DNA of 64,000 bases from Streptomyces sp. MUM 2J (GTDB lineage Bacteria; Actinomycetota; Actinomycetes; Streptomycetales; Streptomycetaceae): NCBI RefSeq assembly GCF_022414535.1, contig NZ_JADWYM010000027.1:32049-96048 (forward strand), given 5' to 3'. The position numbers were made by a program, and so were the translations under genes. This document shows, one piece after another, positions 27,789 to 36,520 of the stretch. How positions within the stretch are numbered: position 1 is the stretch's first letter; each line of letters opens with the position of its first letter. The notes below the pieces were generated by a model that was given only the letters and a program-made list of their open reading frames with translations, was not told where the DNA came from and ran no database searches.

Positions 27789-28691
27789 TCATGCGTGGGG
27801 TACCACGGCCACCGGGCAGCCGACGTGGTGGATGGCGGCGTGGGTGACCGGACCGGTCCGCGGGCCCACGGGCCGCTCGGAGACACGGCGGCCGACGACG
27901 AGGAGGCTCGCGCCGGTCGCGGCCCGCACCAGCGCGGTGCCGGGCCTCTCCTTCACGACCGTCTCCGTGACCGGGACGTCCGGGTACTTGTCCCGCCACG
28001 GGCTCAGGACCGCGGAGAGGAACCCGAGCCACTCCTCGGCCCGGTCGGGCTCGTCCACCAGGGCGATGTCGCCCTGGCCGAGACCCAGAGGCCCGGGGGC
28101 CCGCCAGGCGTGCACGGCGCGCAGGGCCGCCCCACGCTGCCGGGCCGCCTCGAAGGCGAACTCGACGACCTCGTCGCAGGGCCGCGTGAGGTCGATGCCG
28201 AGCACGACGTCCCGGTAGCCGGTGTGCAGCGAGGGGCTGCCGTCGCCCGCCGGAAGATGCTCGTCGGCCGCCTCCTCGCCGGCGCGGACGAGGACGACGG
28301 GGCCGAGGGCCCGTGCGACGACACCGAGGGCGACCGATCCGACGAGGAACCCGGTGAAGCCGCTCAGCCCGCGTGAGCCGAGCACCAGCAGTTCGGCCTG
28401 CTCGGCCGCCTTGGCCAGGGCCTCGGTCGCGGGACCCGGCACCTGATCGTCGGAGAGCCGGACATCGGGGCAGGCCGCGCGGACCGCTTCCTCGGCCTCG
28501 CGCAGGCAGCGCCGTGCCAGGTGCCGTTGTACGGCGTCGCCGGGCTCGCCGTCCCGCTGCTCGGGGTGCCAGTTCCAGACGTGCAGCAGGTGGAGCGGCC
28601 GGTCGCGGCGTACGGCCTCGCGGGCCGCCCACTGCGCGGCGGTCAGACTTTCGGCGGATCCGTCGATTCCGGCGACAACGGGCTGCACCAT
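27789..28691 (-). CDS. Universal stress protein, tandem UspA domains
   Basis: This 300-residue paralogue starts VVAGIDGSAESLTAAQWAAR and has an intact first ATP loop (LVLGSRGLSGFTGFLVGSVA) and a variant second loop (LLVVGRRVSERPVGPRTGPV). ATG 28691 follows AGGAGGTG. It is the first gene of the two-gene USP operon. A tandem pair of 5-4-5 palindromes lies 71-104 bp upstream. Confidence 0.88.
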   Translation of the reverse strand: MVQPVVAGIDGSAESLTAAQWAAREAVRRDRPLHLLHVWNWHPEQRDGEPGDAVQRHLARRCLREAEEAVRAACPDVRLSDDQVPGPATEALAKAAEQAELLVLGSRGLSGFTGFLVGSVALGVVARALGPVVLVRAGEEAADEHLPAGDGSPSLHTGYRDVVLGIDLTRPCDEVVEFAFEAARQRGAALRAVHAWRAPGPLGLGQGDIALVDEPDRAEEWLGFLSAVLSPWRDKYPDVPVTETVVKERPGTALVRAATGASLLVVGRRVSERPVGPRTGPVTHAAIHHVGCPVAVVPHA

Positions 28692-28761
28692 GACGCACAC
28701 CTCCTGAAAGCTCGGTCGGCTTCCGCTTTCCACCCTCCGGCAGCCGGACCGGGGCGAGGAG

Positions 28762-28795
28762 GGGCCATGGGGCCCGGCCCTCGGCCATCCGGCCC
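28762..28795. promoter_or_regulatory. Tandem DosR-like boxes before the USP operon
   Basis: GGGCC-ATGG-GGCCC (28762-28775) is a perfect 5-4-5 palindrome, and CGGCC-ATCC-GGCCC (28782-28795), with one mismatch, starts exactly 20 bp later. They precede the minus-strand USP gene starting at 28691. Confidence 0.65.
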
Positions 28796-28905
28796 TTGAT
28801 GCCGCGCCGGTCCGCCGGCGGTGGTCCCGGGGCGTCGCCGTCCACCCCGCGACCGCTTCCCCGGCTCAGGCGGCTCATCCCCGCGGTCCCCGGCGCCACC
28901 CGCGC

Positions 28906-29778
28906 TCATGGCTCCTGCGGGATCACCGCCACCGGTGCCTCGGCGTGGTGCAGCAGGGTGTGGGCCACCCGGCCGAGCCGGGGTCCGAGAGCGCCCGGCC
29001 GACGGTGGGCGCCGACCACGACGAGGTCGGCGGCGGCCGACCGCTGCACCAGCACCTTGCGGGCCGGCCCCTGCACGGCCGTACGGCGTACCCGTACCCC
29101 GGGGTGTTCGGCGGCCACGGGGCCGAGCAGGTCGTCCAGCCGCGCACGGGCCTCCTCCTCGTGGGGGCGGTCGGGCGCCCCGGCGGGGCGCCCGTGGTCG
29201 CCGCCGTCACGGGCCGGACGACGCCAGGCCCGGACCGCGTCGAGTTCGCACCCCCGGGCCTCGGCCTCCCGGAAGGCGAACCGCACCGCCGCACCGCCGC
29301 CGGCGGGCTCCCCGGCGCCGAGGAGGATCCGGTCGTGGCGGCCGGCCAGTCCGGCCGGGTCGCCCCGCACCACGACCACCGGGCAGCGCGCGCGGGAGGC
29401 GACCGCGAGACCGACCGAGCCGAGCAGCAGTCCGGCCGCCTCGCCGAGCCCCCGCGCGCCGGTGACGAGAGCCGAGGCGTGGTCGCCCGCGGAGAGGAGC
29501 GCGTCCACGGGGTCGGCCGGGACGACGTCGGTGGACACGTCCACCGACGGGTTGCGCCTGCGGGCGCGCTCCGCCGCGAGGGCGACGATCCGGTCGGCCC
29601 GCCCGTGCCGCGCCGGGTCCGCCGTCCGGGTGACACGCGTGTGGTGCGCGTCGTGGGTGCCGTGGACCAGGCGCAGCGGTGCGCCGTGCCGGGCGGCCTC
29701 GTCGACCGCCCAGTCGACGGCCGTCAGGCTGCCGGGCGATCCGTCGACGCCCACGACGAGGGGAAGTATCGTCGTCAT
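28906..29778 (-). CDS. Universal stress protein, tandem UspA domains
   Basis: The 290-residue protein is a third double-domain USP: PLVVGVDGSPGSLTAVDWAV at the start, ALVTGARGLGEAAGLLLGSV as the first loop and LVVVGAHRRPGALGPRLGRV as the second. I chose ATG 29778, about 11 bases after GGAGG; a GTG three codons upstream is too close to that site. It is divergent from the hydrogenase maturation operon and shares the control region 29852-29885 with it. Confidence 0.85.
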   Translation of the reverse strand: MTTILPLVVGVDGSPGSLTAVDWAVDEAARHGAPLRLVHGTHDAHHTRVTRTADPARHGRADRIVALAAERARRRNPSVDVSTDVVPADPVDALLSAGDHASALVTGARGLGEAAGLLLGSVGLAVASRARCPVVVVRGDPAGLAGRHDRILLGAGEPAGGGAAVRFAFREAEARGCELDAVRAWRRPARDGGDHGRPAGAPDRPHEEEARARLDDLLGPVAAEHPGVRVRRTAVQGPARKVLVQRSAAADLVVVGAHRRPGALGPRLGRVAHTLLHHAEAPVAVIPQEP

Positions 29779-29851
29779 CGTTCCCACCGCCTCCGGCCGG
29801 GCGGCGCCCCCGGCCGGTTCCCACCGTCGTCGGTGCGGCAGCGGACGGGAA

Positions 29852-29885
29852 GGGCGGTTCGGCCCCCGCCGGGGCCCAACGGCCC
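29852..29885. promoter_or_regulatory. Tandem DosR-like boxes, shared by USP and hydrogenase maturation genes
   Basis: GGGCG-GTTC-GGCCC (29852-29865, one mismatch) and GGGCC-CAAC-GGCCC (29872-29885, perfect) start exactly 20 bp apart in the divergent region between the USP at 29778 and the protease gene at 29963. Confidence 0.7.
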
Positions 29886-29962
29886 CTCCTCCGGCCGGTG
29901 CGTCCGGCCGAGGATGACCGGGTGGCCGCTGTGGCCGTCAGCCGGAACGAGGGAGCGGAAAG

Positions 29963-30472
29963 ATGTCCGTGGCCTCCCGGATCGTCGTCATCGGGGTCGG
30001 CAACGAGTTCCGTCACGACGACGGCGTGGGCTGGGCCGTGATCGCGTGCCTGCGGGAGCGGGCGCGCCACAGGCCCCTGCCGCCCGGAACCGCCCTGGAG
30101 ACCTGCGACGGAGACCCGGGTCGGCTGCTCGCGCTGTGGGAGAGCGCCGCCCTGGCCGTCGTCGTCGACGCCGCGCAGTCGGACCCGCCGCGTCCCGGCC
30201 GGGTCCACCGCCTGGCTCTGGACGGCACGCCGCCCGGCCCCACGGCCACCAGCTCGCACGGGCTGGGCCTGGGCGAGGCCGTCGAGCTGTCCCGGGTCCT
30301 GGGCCGGCTGCCGGGCCGGCTCGTGGTGTACGCGGTGGAGGGCGCCAGCCATGCGCTGGGCCGAGGCCTGTCGGCGCCGGTCGCGGCCTGCGTCGAGACG
30401 GTGGCCGACGCCGTCGAGGCGGACGTGGCGGGGCAGGTGACGGGGCACGCGACGGGCGGGGGGCGGCCATGA
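29963..30472 (+). CDS. Hydrogenase maturation endopeptidase
   Basis: The 169-residue protein has the GVGNEFRHDDGVGWAV motif of the HyaD/HycI/HybD family at its N-terminus, then VVVDAAQS and SSHGLGLGEAVEL with the metal-contacting Asp and His. The enzyme removes the C-terminal peptide of the [NiFe] large subunit after nickel insertion. The large subunit at 36517-37848 has such an extension (FLDLTVERT after DPCISCSTH). It overlaps hypF by four bases. Confidence 0.9.
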   Translation: MSVASRIVVIGVGNEFRHDDGVGWAVIACLRERARHRPLPPGTALETCDGDPGRLLALWESAALAVVVDAAQSDPPRPGRVHRLALDGTPPGPTATSSHGLGLGEAVELSRVLGRLPGRLVVYAVEGASHALGRGLSAPVAACVETVADAVEADVAGQVTGHATGGGRP

Positions 30473-32769
30473 GCGAGCGTCGCACCCAGCGCATCGAGGT
30501 CTTCGGCCGGGTCCAGGGCGTGGGCTTCCGCCCCTATGTCCACCGGACGGCGACCGAGCTCGGCCTCGACGGATGGGTGTGCAACGTGGACGGCCATGTC
30601 GAGCTGACCGCGTCGGGACGTCCGGGCGACCTGCGCGAACTGGTGGCCCGGCTGCGCGGGAAGGCACCGCCGCTGGCCGCGGTGCGCCGCGTCGAGGTGC
30701 GTGACGTCCCGCGCGAGGCGGCCCCCGCGGGCGCGGGTTTCGCGGTGGTCGCGAGCCGGGAGGCCCCGGCGGCGGCGCCGCGCGAGGTCCCGCCGGACGC
30801 GGCGATCTGCGCGGCGTGCCTGCACGAGCTGTTCGACCCGGCGGACCGGCGCCACCGGTACCCGTTCATCACCTGCTCCGACTGCGGACCGAGGGCCAGC
30901 GTCATCGAGGACCTGCCCTACGACCGCGCGCGCACCACGATGCGCCGGTTCCCGCTGTGCCCCGCGTGCGCGGCCGAGTACGCCGACCCGGCGGACCGGC
31001 GCTTCCACGCGGAGCCGCTCGCCTGCCCGGCGTGCGGTCCCCGGCTGGCCTGGGAGGACAGGACCGGCGAGGCGGCGCTGCGGGCGGCGGCGCGGACGGT
31101 CGCGGGCGGCGGCGTCGTCGCTGTGAAGGGACTCGGCGGCTACCAGCTGGTGTGCGACGCCACCGACGCGGCGGCGGTGGCCGAGCTGAGACGGCGCAAA
31201 CGCCGCCCCGCCAAGCCGTTCGCGGTCATGGTGGGCGACCTGGCCGCGGTGCGGCGGCTGGCGCACGCCGGCCGCACGGAGACGGTCGTCCTCGGCTCGC
31301 CGCAGCGGCCCGTCGTGCTGCTCCGCGCCCGCCGTCACGGGGAGCGCCTCGCCCCTTTGGTGCATCCCGGCACGGACCGGGTGGGGCTCTTCCTGCCGAC
31401 CACCGGACTGCACCACCTGCTGCTGTCCGAACTCGCCCGGCCCCTGGTGGTGACCAGTGGCAACCTCGCCGACGAGCCCCTCGCCACCGAGGACGCCGAC
31501 GCCCGCCGGTCGCTCGGGACGGTCGCGGACGGCTTCCTCACGCACGACCGGCCCGTCCACGCCCGCTACGACGACTCCGTCGTGCAGGTCGTGCAGCGGG
31601 GTGTGCACGTGCTGCGGCGGGCGCGCGGCTACGCCCCGGCGCCGCTGACGCTGCCGGTGCCCGCCCGGCAGTCCGTGGTGGGGGCCGGCGCCCAGCTCAA
31701 GCATTCCTTCGCGCTGGCGGAGCGGGGGCGGGCGCACGTCGGGGCGCACACCGGGGACCTGGCGGACGCGGCGACGCACGACGCCTTCGAGGCCGGCTAC
31801 GCCGATCTGACCCGTCTGACCGGCATCGTGCCGCGCGCCGTCGCCCACGACCTGCATCCCGGGTACCTGTCGACGCAGTGGGCGCGCAGCGGGCGCTTCG
31901 CCCGTCGGATCCCCGTCCAGCACCATCACGCGCACGTGGCGGCTGTCGCCGCCGAGCACGGGCTGAGCGAGCCGTTCGTGGGGGTGGCCTACGACGGGTT
32001 GGGCCTGGGCGACGACGGCACGCTGTGGGGCGGCGAGGTGCTGGTCGCCGGACTCACCGGGTACCGCCGGGTGGGCCGCTTCGCGCGGGCACCGCTGCCC
32101 GGCGGGGAGGCCGCGGTGCGGCACCCCGCCCGCATGGCCCTCGGCTACCTGTACGGCGGGGAGCCGCTGGGCGTGCCGCGGCCCGCGCCCTGGCTGACCC
32201 GGCCGTTCACGGAGCGGCTCGACGACCCGGTGGCACGCCTGACGCGGGTCATGGTGGAGCGCGGCGTCAACAGCCCGCAGGCGTCCAGCGCGGGCCGGCT
32301 GTTCGACGCGGTGGCGAGCCTGCTCGGGCTCGGGGACACGGTGTCCTACGAGGGGCAGGCGGCCGTCGCCCTGGAAAGCGCGGCGGGCGCACTGCGGGCC
32401 GGTGCGCTGCCGTGGCGGCTGGTGCGGGTGGAGGGCCTGTGGGTGTACGACCCCGCCCCGACGCTCACCGCCCTGCTGGAGGGGCTCGCCGACGGTGTTC
32501 CCGTACCCCGGCTGGCGGCCGCCTGCCACACGACCGTCGCCGAGGTGACCGCGGCCCTGGTGGAGCGCGCGGTGGCCGCGGGTGCCCCGCGCACGGTGTG
32601 CCTGGGCGGCGGCTGCTTCCAGAACCGCCGGCTGCTGACCGAGGTCGACCGGCTGCTGCGCGGGCAGGGCCTGCGGGTCCTGACGGGCCACCGCGTCCCG
32701 GTCAACGACGGCGGTATCGGCTTCGGGCAGGCGGCGGTGGCGTCCGCGCTGCTCGCGGATGAGGAGTGA
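30469..32769 (+). CDS. hypF: Carbamoyltransferase HypF
   Basis: The 766-residue protein has all HypF domains in order: acylphosphatase (FGRVQGVGFRPYVHR), two zinc-finger units (C114/C117/C136/C139 and C164/C167/C186/C189), a YrdC-like domain with KRRPAKPFAVM, and a Kae1-like domain with HHHAHVAAVAAEHG. HypF activates carbamoyl phosphate and hands the carbamoyl group to HypE for cyanide-ligand synthesis of the [NiFe] site. ATG 30469 overlaps the protease stop; hypC follows after five bases. Confidence 0.96.
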   Translation: MSERRTQRIEVFGRVQGVGFRPYVHRTATELGLDGWVCNVDGHVELTASGRPGDLRELVARLRGKAPPLAAVRRVEVRDVPREAAPAGAGFAVVASREAPAAAPREVPPDAAICAACLHELFDPADRRHRYPFITCSDCGPRASVIEDLPYDRARTTMRRFPLCPACAAEYADPADRRFHAEPLACPACGPRLAWEDRTGEAALRAAARTVAGGGVVAVKGLGGYQLVCDATDAAAVAELRRRKRRPAKPFAVMVGDLAAVRRLAHAGRTETVVLGSPQRPVVLLRARRHGERLAPLVHPGTDRVGLFLPTTGLHHLLLSELARPLVVTSGNLADEPLATEDADARRSLGTVADGFLTHDRPVHARYDDSVVQVVQRGVHVLRRARGYAPAPLTLPVPARQSVVGAGAQLKHSFALAERGRAHVGAHTGDLADAATHDAFEAGYADLTRLTGIVPRAVAHDLHPGYLSTQWARSGRFARRIPVQHHHAHVAAVAAEHGLSEPFVGVAYDGLGLGDDGTLWGGEVLVAGLTGYRRVGRFARAPLPGGEAAVRHPARMALGYLYGGEPLGVPRPAPWLTRPFTERLDDPVARLTRVMVERGVNSPQASSAGRLFDAVASLLGLGDTVSYEGQAAVALESAAGALRAGALPWRLVRVEGLWVYDPAPTLTALLEGLADGVPVPRLAAACHTTVAEVTAALVERAVAAGAPRTVCLGGGCFQNRRLLTEVDRLLRGQGLRVLTGHRVPVNDGGIGFGQAAVASALLADEE

Positions 32770-32774
32770 GCGCG

Positions 32775-33053
32775 ATGTGTCTGGGCATCCCCGGCCGGAT
32801 CACCGAGGTCCATGAGGAGGCGGGCGTGCGGATGGGGACGGTCGACTTCGGCGGCGTGCGCCGGGAGGTGTGCCTCGCCTACACGCCGGAGGCGGACGTG
32901 GGCGCCTACGTCGTGGTCCACGTCGGGTTCGCCATCACCCGGGTGGACGAGGCCGAGGCCGAACGCACCCTGGAGGTGCTGCGGGCCATGGCGGACGCGG
33001 TGACGGGCGAGCTGGGAGAGGCACTGCCGGACGCGGGCGGCCGCCCGCGCTGA
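32775..33053 (+). CDS. hypC: Hydrogenase maturation chaperone HypC
   Basis: The 92-residue protein begins MCLGIPGRI, with the essential Cys2 that binds the Fe(CN)2CO unit together with HypD. GAGGAG at 32761-32766 is eight bases before ATG 32775; a GTG nine bases upstream would put residues before Cys2 and is rejected for that reason. It ends the protease-hypF-hypC unit. Confidence 0.95.
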   Translation: MCLGIPGRITEVHEEAGVRMGTVDFGGVRREVCLAYTPEADVGAYVVVHVGFAITRVDEAEAERTLEVLRAMADAVTGELGEALPDAGGRPR

Positions 33054-33174
33054 CTCCCCCCGGCCCGCCGGGACAGGGCCGGGCCGGTGTTCCCGCTCCG
33101 GCCGCCCCGCCGGGACGTGCGGGACCGCTCCGGCGGGGCGTCCGGTCACGCCTGCCGGCGCCGGGGGCCGGTCA

Positions 33175-33188
33175 GGGCCGAAGGGCCC
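33175..33188. promoter_or_regulatory. DosR-like box before the hydrogenase operon
   Basis: GGGCC-GAAG-GGCCC is a perfect 5-4-5 palindrome, extended to AGGGCC/GGCCCT. It lies 86 bp before the ATG of the first hydrogenase gene. A degenerate second site with an intact GGGCC half begins 20 bp further on (33195). Confidence 0.65.
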
Positions 33189-33274
33189 TTGCCCGGGCCC
33201 GGGCGGCCTGTGGCGGCCGCGCGGTGCGCGGGACAGTCTGGACACAGCAGTCCCACCGCGCCTCGGAGGGAACG

Positions 33275-34429
33275 ATGCCAGACCGCCGCACGACCGCCGT
33301 CCTGGACCTCAGCGGGCTCGACGCTCTGGTCGAGGTGCTGCGCGGGCAGGGACGCACGGTCGTCGGACCGACCGTGCGGGACGGGGCCGTCGTCCTGGCC
33401 GAGCTGGACTCGGCCCGCCGGCTTCCGTTCGGCTGGGGGAGCGAGGTCGAGGCCGGCCGCTACCGGCTGGTCCCCCGCACGGACGGCGCCGCCTTCGCGC
33501 ACACCACGGGACCGCAGTCGTGGAAGGCGTTCCTGCACCCGGAGCGGGAGAAACTGTGGAGCGTCGACCGCGGTGCTGACGGGGAGCTGTCGGTGACCGA
33601 GGAGCGGCCCCCGCAGCCGTCGTACGCCTTCCTCGGGGTGCGGCCCTGCGACCTGCGGGCCATCGCGGTGCAGGACCGGGTGCTGGCCGGGGGACGGTAT
33701 CCGGACCGCGGGTACCGGGAGCGCCGCGTGGGCGCGTTCCTGATCGCGGCCGAGTGCACCGAGCCGGGAGCCACCTGCTTCTGCGTGTCCATGGGCGGTG
33801 GTCCGGGAGCGGACGCCGGTTTCGATCTCGCGCTGACCGAGGTGATCGACGCCGACGGTCACCGTTTCCACGTCCGGACCGGCAGCGACGCCGGCGAGGA
33901 GGTCCTCGCGGCCGTCCCGCACCGCCCGGCCGACGCGGAGACCGGGACGGCCGCCCGGTCCGCGGTGGCCGCGGCACGGGAGCGGATGGGCCGGGCCATG
34001 CCGCCCGTGGACCTGCGCGCCCTGCTGGCCGGGAGCCTGGAGGCCGAGCGCTGGGACGACGTGGCCGCCCGCTGCCTGACCTGCGGGAACTGCACCATGG
34101 TGTGTCCCACCTGCTTCTGCACCACCACCGAGGAGGTCACCGACCTCACCGGCGACCACGCCGAGCGGTGGCAGCGCTGGGACTCCTGCTTCGACCTCGA
34201 CTTCTCCCTCCTGCACGGCGGCCCGGTCCGGGCCTCGGGGCGCAGCCGGTACCGGCAGTGGCTCACCCACAAGCTCTCCACCTGGTACGACCAGTTCGGC
34301 ACGTCGGGCTGTGTCGGCTGCGGGCGCTGCATCACCTGGTGCCCGGTCGGGATCGACATCACCGAGGAGGCCTCGGCGCTCCACGCGGAGACGTCCGCGG
34401 GCCCGCCGCACGACGACCGTGAGGAGTGA
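33275..34429 (+). CDS. hydB: [NiFe] hydrogenase beta subunit, 4Fe-4S electron carrier
   Basis: The 384-residue protein matches the beta subunit of group 3b (sulfhydrogenase-type) hydrogenases. It carries two ferredoxin clusters near the C-terminus, CLTCGNCTMVCPTCFC and GCVGCGRCITWCPVGID, and the earlier GVRPCDLRAI and CFCVSMG segments of this family. It passes electrons between the small subunit and the flavin subunit. GGAGGG at 33265-33270 sets ATG 33275. It is the first gene of an eight-gene operon. Confidence 0.92.
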   Translation: MPDRRTTAVLDLSGLDALVEVLRGQGRTVVGPTVRDGAVVLAELDSARRLPFGWGSEVEAGRYRLVPRTDGAAFAHTTGPQSWKAFLHPEREKLWSVDRGADGELSVTEERPPQPSYAFLGVRPCDLRAIAVQDRVLAGGRYPDRGYRERRVGAFLIAAECTEPGATCFCVSMGGGPGADAGFDLALTEVIDADGHRFHVRTGSDAGEEVLAAVPHRPADAETGTAARSAVAAARERMGRAMPPVDLRALLAGSLEAERWDDVAARCLTCGNCTMVCPTCFCTTTEEVTDLTGDHAERWQRWDSCFDLDFSLLHGGPVRASGRSRYRQWLTHKLSTWYDQFGTSGCVGCGRCITWCPVGIDITEEASALHAETSAGPPHDDREE

Positions 34430-34434
34430 CGACC

Positions 34435-34890
34435 ATGGCCTCGACCGCCTGGGACTCGGCACTGGGGGCCGAGCACCGCGCGCGGCTGACGCGGATCGCC
34501 CGCGAGGTGTCCTTCCCCGCGGGTACCCGCCTGTTCCAGGAGGGCCGGCGCGCGGACCGGTTCTGGATCGTGCGCACCGGGACGGTCGCCCTCGACGTCC
34601 ACGTCCCCGGGCGGCGGAACGCCGTGGTGGAGACGCTGGGCCGCGGCGAACTCGTCGGCTGGTCATGGTACTTCCCCCCGTACGAGTGGCACCTGGGCGC
34701 GGAGACGACGAGTTCCGTGCAGGCCTACGAGTTCGACGCGGCGACCGTGCGGCTGCTGTGCGAGGAGGACGCCGTGTTCGGCCGGGCGATCGCCCGCTGG
34801 GTGGGCGGGGTGGTCGCCGAGCGGCTGCGCGCGACCCGCATCCGGCTGCTCGACCTGTACGCCCCCTACGGCAGCGGGAAGCTGACATGA
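34435..34890 (+). CDS. Cyclic nucleotide-binding domain protein without HTH
   Basis: The 151-residue protein is a single cNMP-binding (Crp-like) domain: FPAGTRLFQEGRRADRFWIVRTGTVAL, then LGRGELVGWSWYFPPYEWHLGAETTSSVQAYEFD. The usual phosphate-binding RSA motif is not clear, so ligand binding is uncertain. It has no DNA-binding domain. It lies between the hydrogenase beta and gamma genes, overlapping gamma by four bases. ATG 34435 is eight bases after GAGGAG. It may tune the flavin subunit or sense a ligand. Confidence 0.82.
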   Translation: MASTAWDSALGAEHRARLTRIAREVSFPAGTRLFQEGRRADRFWIVRTGTVALDVHVPGRRNAVVETLGRGELVGWSWYFPPYEWHLGAETTSSVQAYEFDAATVRLLCEEDAVFGRAIARWVGGVVAERLRATRIRLLDLYAPYGSGKLT

Positions 34891-35705
34891 CCGACGTGCC
34901 CGTGCCGTACCGGGTGGTCCGGACCAGGCCCGAGACCGCCGACACCGTCAGCATCACGCTGGCACCGGCGGGCACGGCGGCACTCGCGCCCTTCGCACCG
35001 GGCCGGTTCGCCATGGTGTACGCGTTCGGGGTCGGGGAGATCCCCGTCTCGGTGTCCCGCATCGGCGCGGGCGAGCTGGTCCACACGGTCCGCTCGGTCG
35101 GCGCGGTGTCGGCGGCGCTGTGCGCACTGCGGCCGGGCGACCGGGTCGGGCTGCGCGGCCCTTTCGGCACCGGCTGGGATCTGCCGCGGGCGGCCGGCCG
35201 GGACGTGCTCGTGGTCGCGGGCGGCATCGGCCTCGCCCCGCTGCGGCCCCTGGTGCTCGCGGCGCTCGCCGCCCCCGACGCCCACGGCCGCCCGAACCTG
35301 CTCGTCGGTGCCCGCACCCCCGGCGACCTGCTGTACACGCGGCAGCTCTCGGACTGGGCTGCGGGGGACGGCCCACTGCACTGCGCGGTCACCGTCGACC
35401 GCCCCTCCCCCGCCTGGCGCGGCCGGGTCGGTCTGGTCACCGAACTGTTCAACGAGGCGCGGTTCGACCCGGCGAACACCACGGCGTTCGTCTGCGGACC
35501 CGAGGCGATGATCCGCGCGACCGCCCGCGAACTGGTGCACCGAGGGCTGGCGCCGGACCGGGTCCGGGTGTCGCTGGAGCGGAACATGCGCTGCGGCACC
35601 GGGCACTGCGGCCACTGCCAGCTCGGTGGTGCGCTGCTGTGCCGGGACGGGCCGGTGATCGGCTGGGACCGGGCCCGGGACCTGCTGACGGTGAGGGAGT
35701 TGTGA
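34887..35705 (+). CDS. hydG: [NiFe] hydrogenase gamma subunit, FAD/NAD(P)-binding reductase
   Basis: The 272-residue protein follows the ferredoxin-NADP reductase fold of group 3b hydrogenases. The FAD region (FAPGRFAMVYAFGVGEIPVSVS), the NAD(P) loop VVAGGIGLAPLRPLV, and a C-terminal 2Fe-2S motif CGTGHCGHCQ with a later cysteine in LLCRDG are visible. It exchanges electrons with NAD(P)H. ATG 34887 overlaps the cNMP gene stop. Confidence 0.93.
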   Translation: MTDVPVPYRVVRTRPETADTVSITLAPAGTAALAPFAPGRFAMVYAFGVGEIPVSVSRIGAGELVHTVRSVGAVSAALCALRPGDRVGLRGPFGTGWDLPRAAGRDVLVVAGGIGLAPLRPLVLAALAAPDAHGRPNLLVGARTPGDLLYTRQLSDWAAGDGPLHCAVTVDRPSPAWRGRVGLVTELFNEARFDPANTTAFVCGPEAMIRATARELVHRGLAPDRVRVSLERNMRCGTGHCGHCQLGGALLCRDGPVIGWDRARDLLTVREL

Positions 35706-35707
35706 CC

Positions 35708-36520
35708 ATGTCCGCGCCCACCCTCGCGGTGTTCAAACTGGCCTCCTGTGACGGCTGCCAGCTCACGCTCCTCGACTGCGAGGACGAACTCCTCGCGCTC
35801 GCCGGCCGGGTGCGGATCGCCCACTTCCTGGAGGCGTCGAGCGCGGTGGAGCCCGGCCCCTACGACCTCGGGCTGGTCGAGGGCTCGGTCACCACCCCGG
35901 ACGACGCCCGGCGGATCCGGGAGATCCGCGCGCAGTGCCGGGTGCTGGTGACGATCGGCGCGTGCGCCACCGCCGGCGGCATCCAGGCGCTGCGCGACTT
36001 CGCCGACGTCGAGGAGTTCCGGCGCACCGTCTACGCCCGGCCCGAGTACGTCGAGACGCTGGCCACCTCCACACCCGTGTCGGCGCACGTGGACGTGGAC
36101 TTCGAGCTGCGCGGCTGCCCCATCGACCGGGGTCAGCTGCTGGAGGTCGTCACGGCGTTCCTGGCCGGGCGAAGGCCGGACGTGCCGAACCACAGCGTGT
36201 GCTTCGCGTGCAAGCGCCGGGGCACGGTGTGCGTCACCGTCGCCCACGGCACTCCCTGCCTCGGGCCGGTCACGCACGCCGGCTGCGGGGCGATCTGCCC
36301 GGCGTTCGGCCGCGGCTGCTACGGCTGCTTCGGCCCCTCGGGTTCGGTGAACCTGCCCGCCCTGATCCCGCTGCTGCGCCGCGACGGGCTCGACGAGCGG
36401 GACGTGCGGCGTCTGCTGCGCACGTTCAACGCCACCGCCTTCGACCCGCCCGGCACGGGGGCGGAGCCGCCCGGCCGGGACACGGAGGCGGACACCACGG
36501 ACGAGGAGGTACGGCCGTGA
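35708..36520 (+). CDS. hydD: [NiFe] hydrogenase delta (small) subunit
   Basis: The 270-residue protein is a group 3 small subunit. The proximal cluster cysteines start with C14/C17 in LASCDGCQLTLLD, with ATIGACA-type and RGCPID segments after, then two more clusters in CFACKRRGTVC and in GCGAICPAFGRGCYGC. There is no twin-arginine signal, so the enzyme is cytoplasmic. It overlaps the large subunit gene by four bases. Confidence 0.93.
   Translation: MSAPTLAVFKLASCDGCQLTLLDCEDELLALAGRVRIAHFLEASSAVEPGPYDLGLVEGSVTTPDDARRIREIRAQCRVLVTIGACATAGGIQALRDFADVEEFRRTVYARPEYVETLATSTPVSAHVDVDFELRGCPIDRGQLLEVVTAFLAGRRPDVPNHSVCFACKRRGTVCVTVAHGTPCLGPVTHAGCGAICPAFGRGCYGCFGPSGSVNLPALIPLLRRDGLDERDVRRLLRTFNATAFDPPGTGAEPPGRDTEADTTDEEVRP

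Noticed and set aside
34426..34434. GTG start for the cNMP-domain gene overlapping the beta-subunit stop
   Set aside because: No space between the GAGGAG site and this GTG; the ATG at 34435 has the normal spacing.
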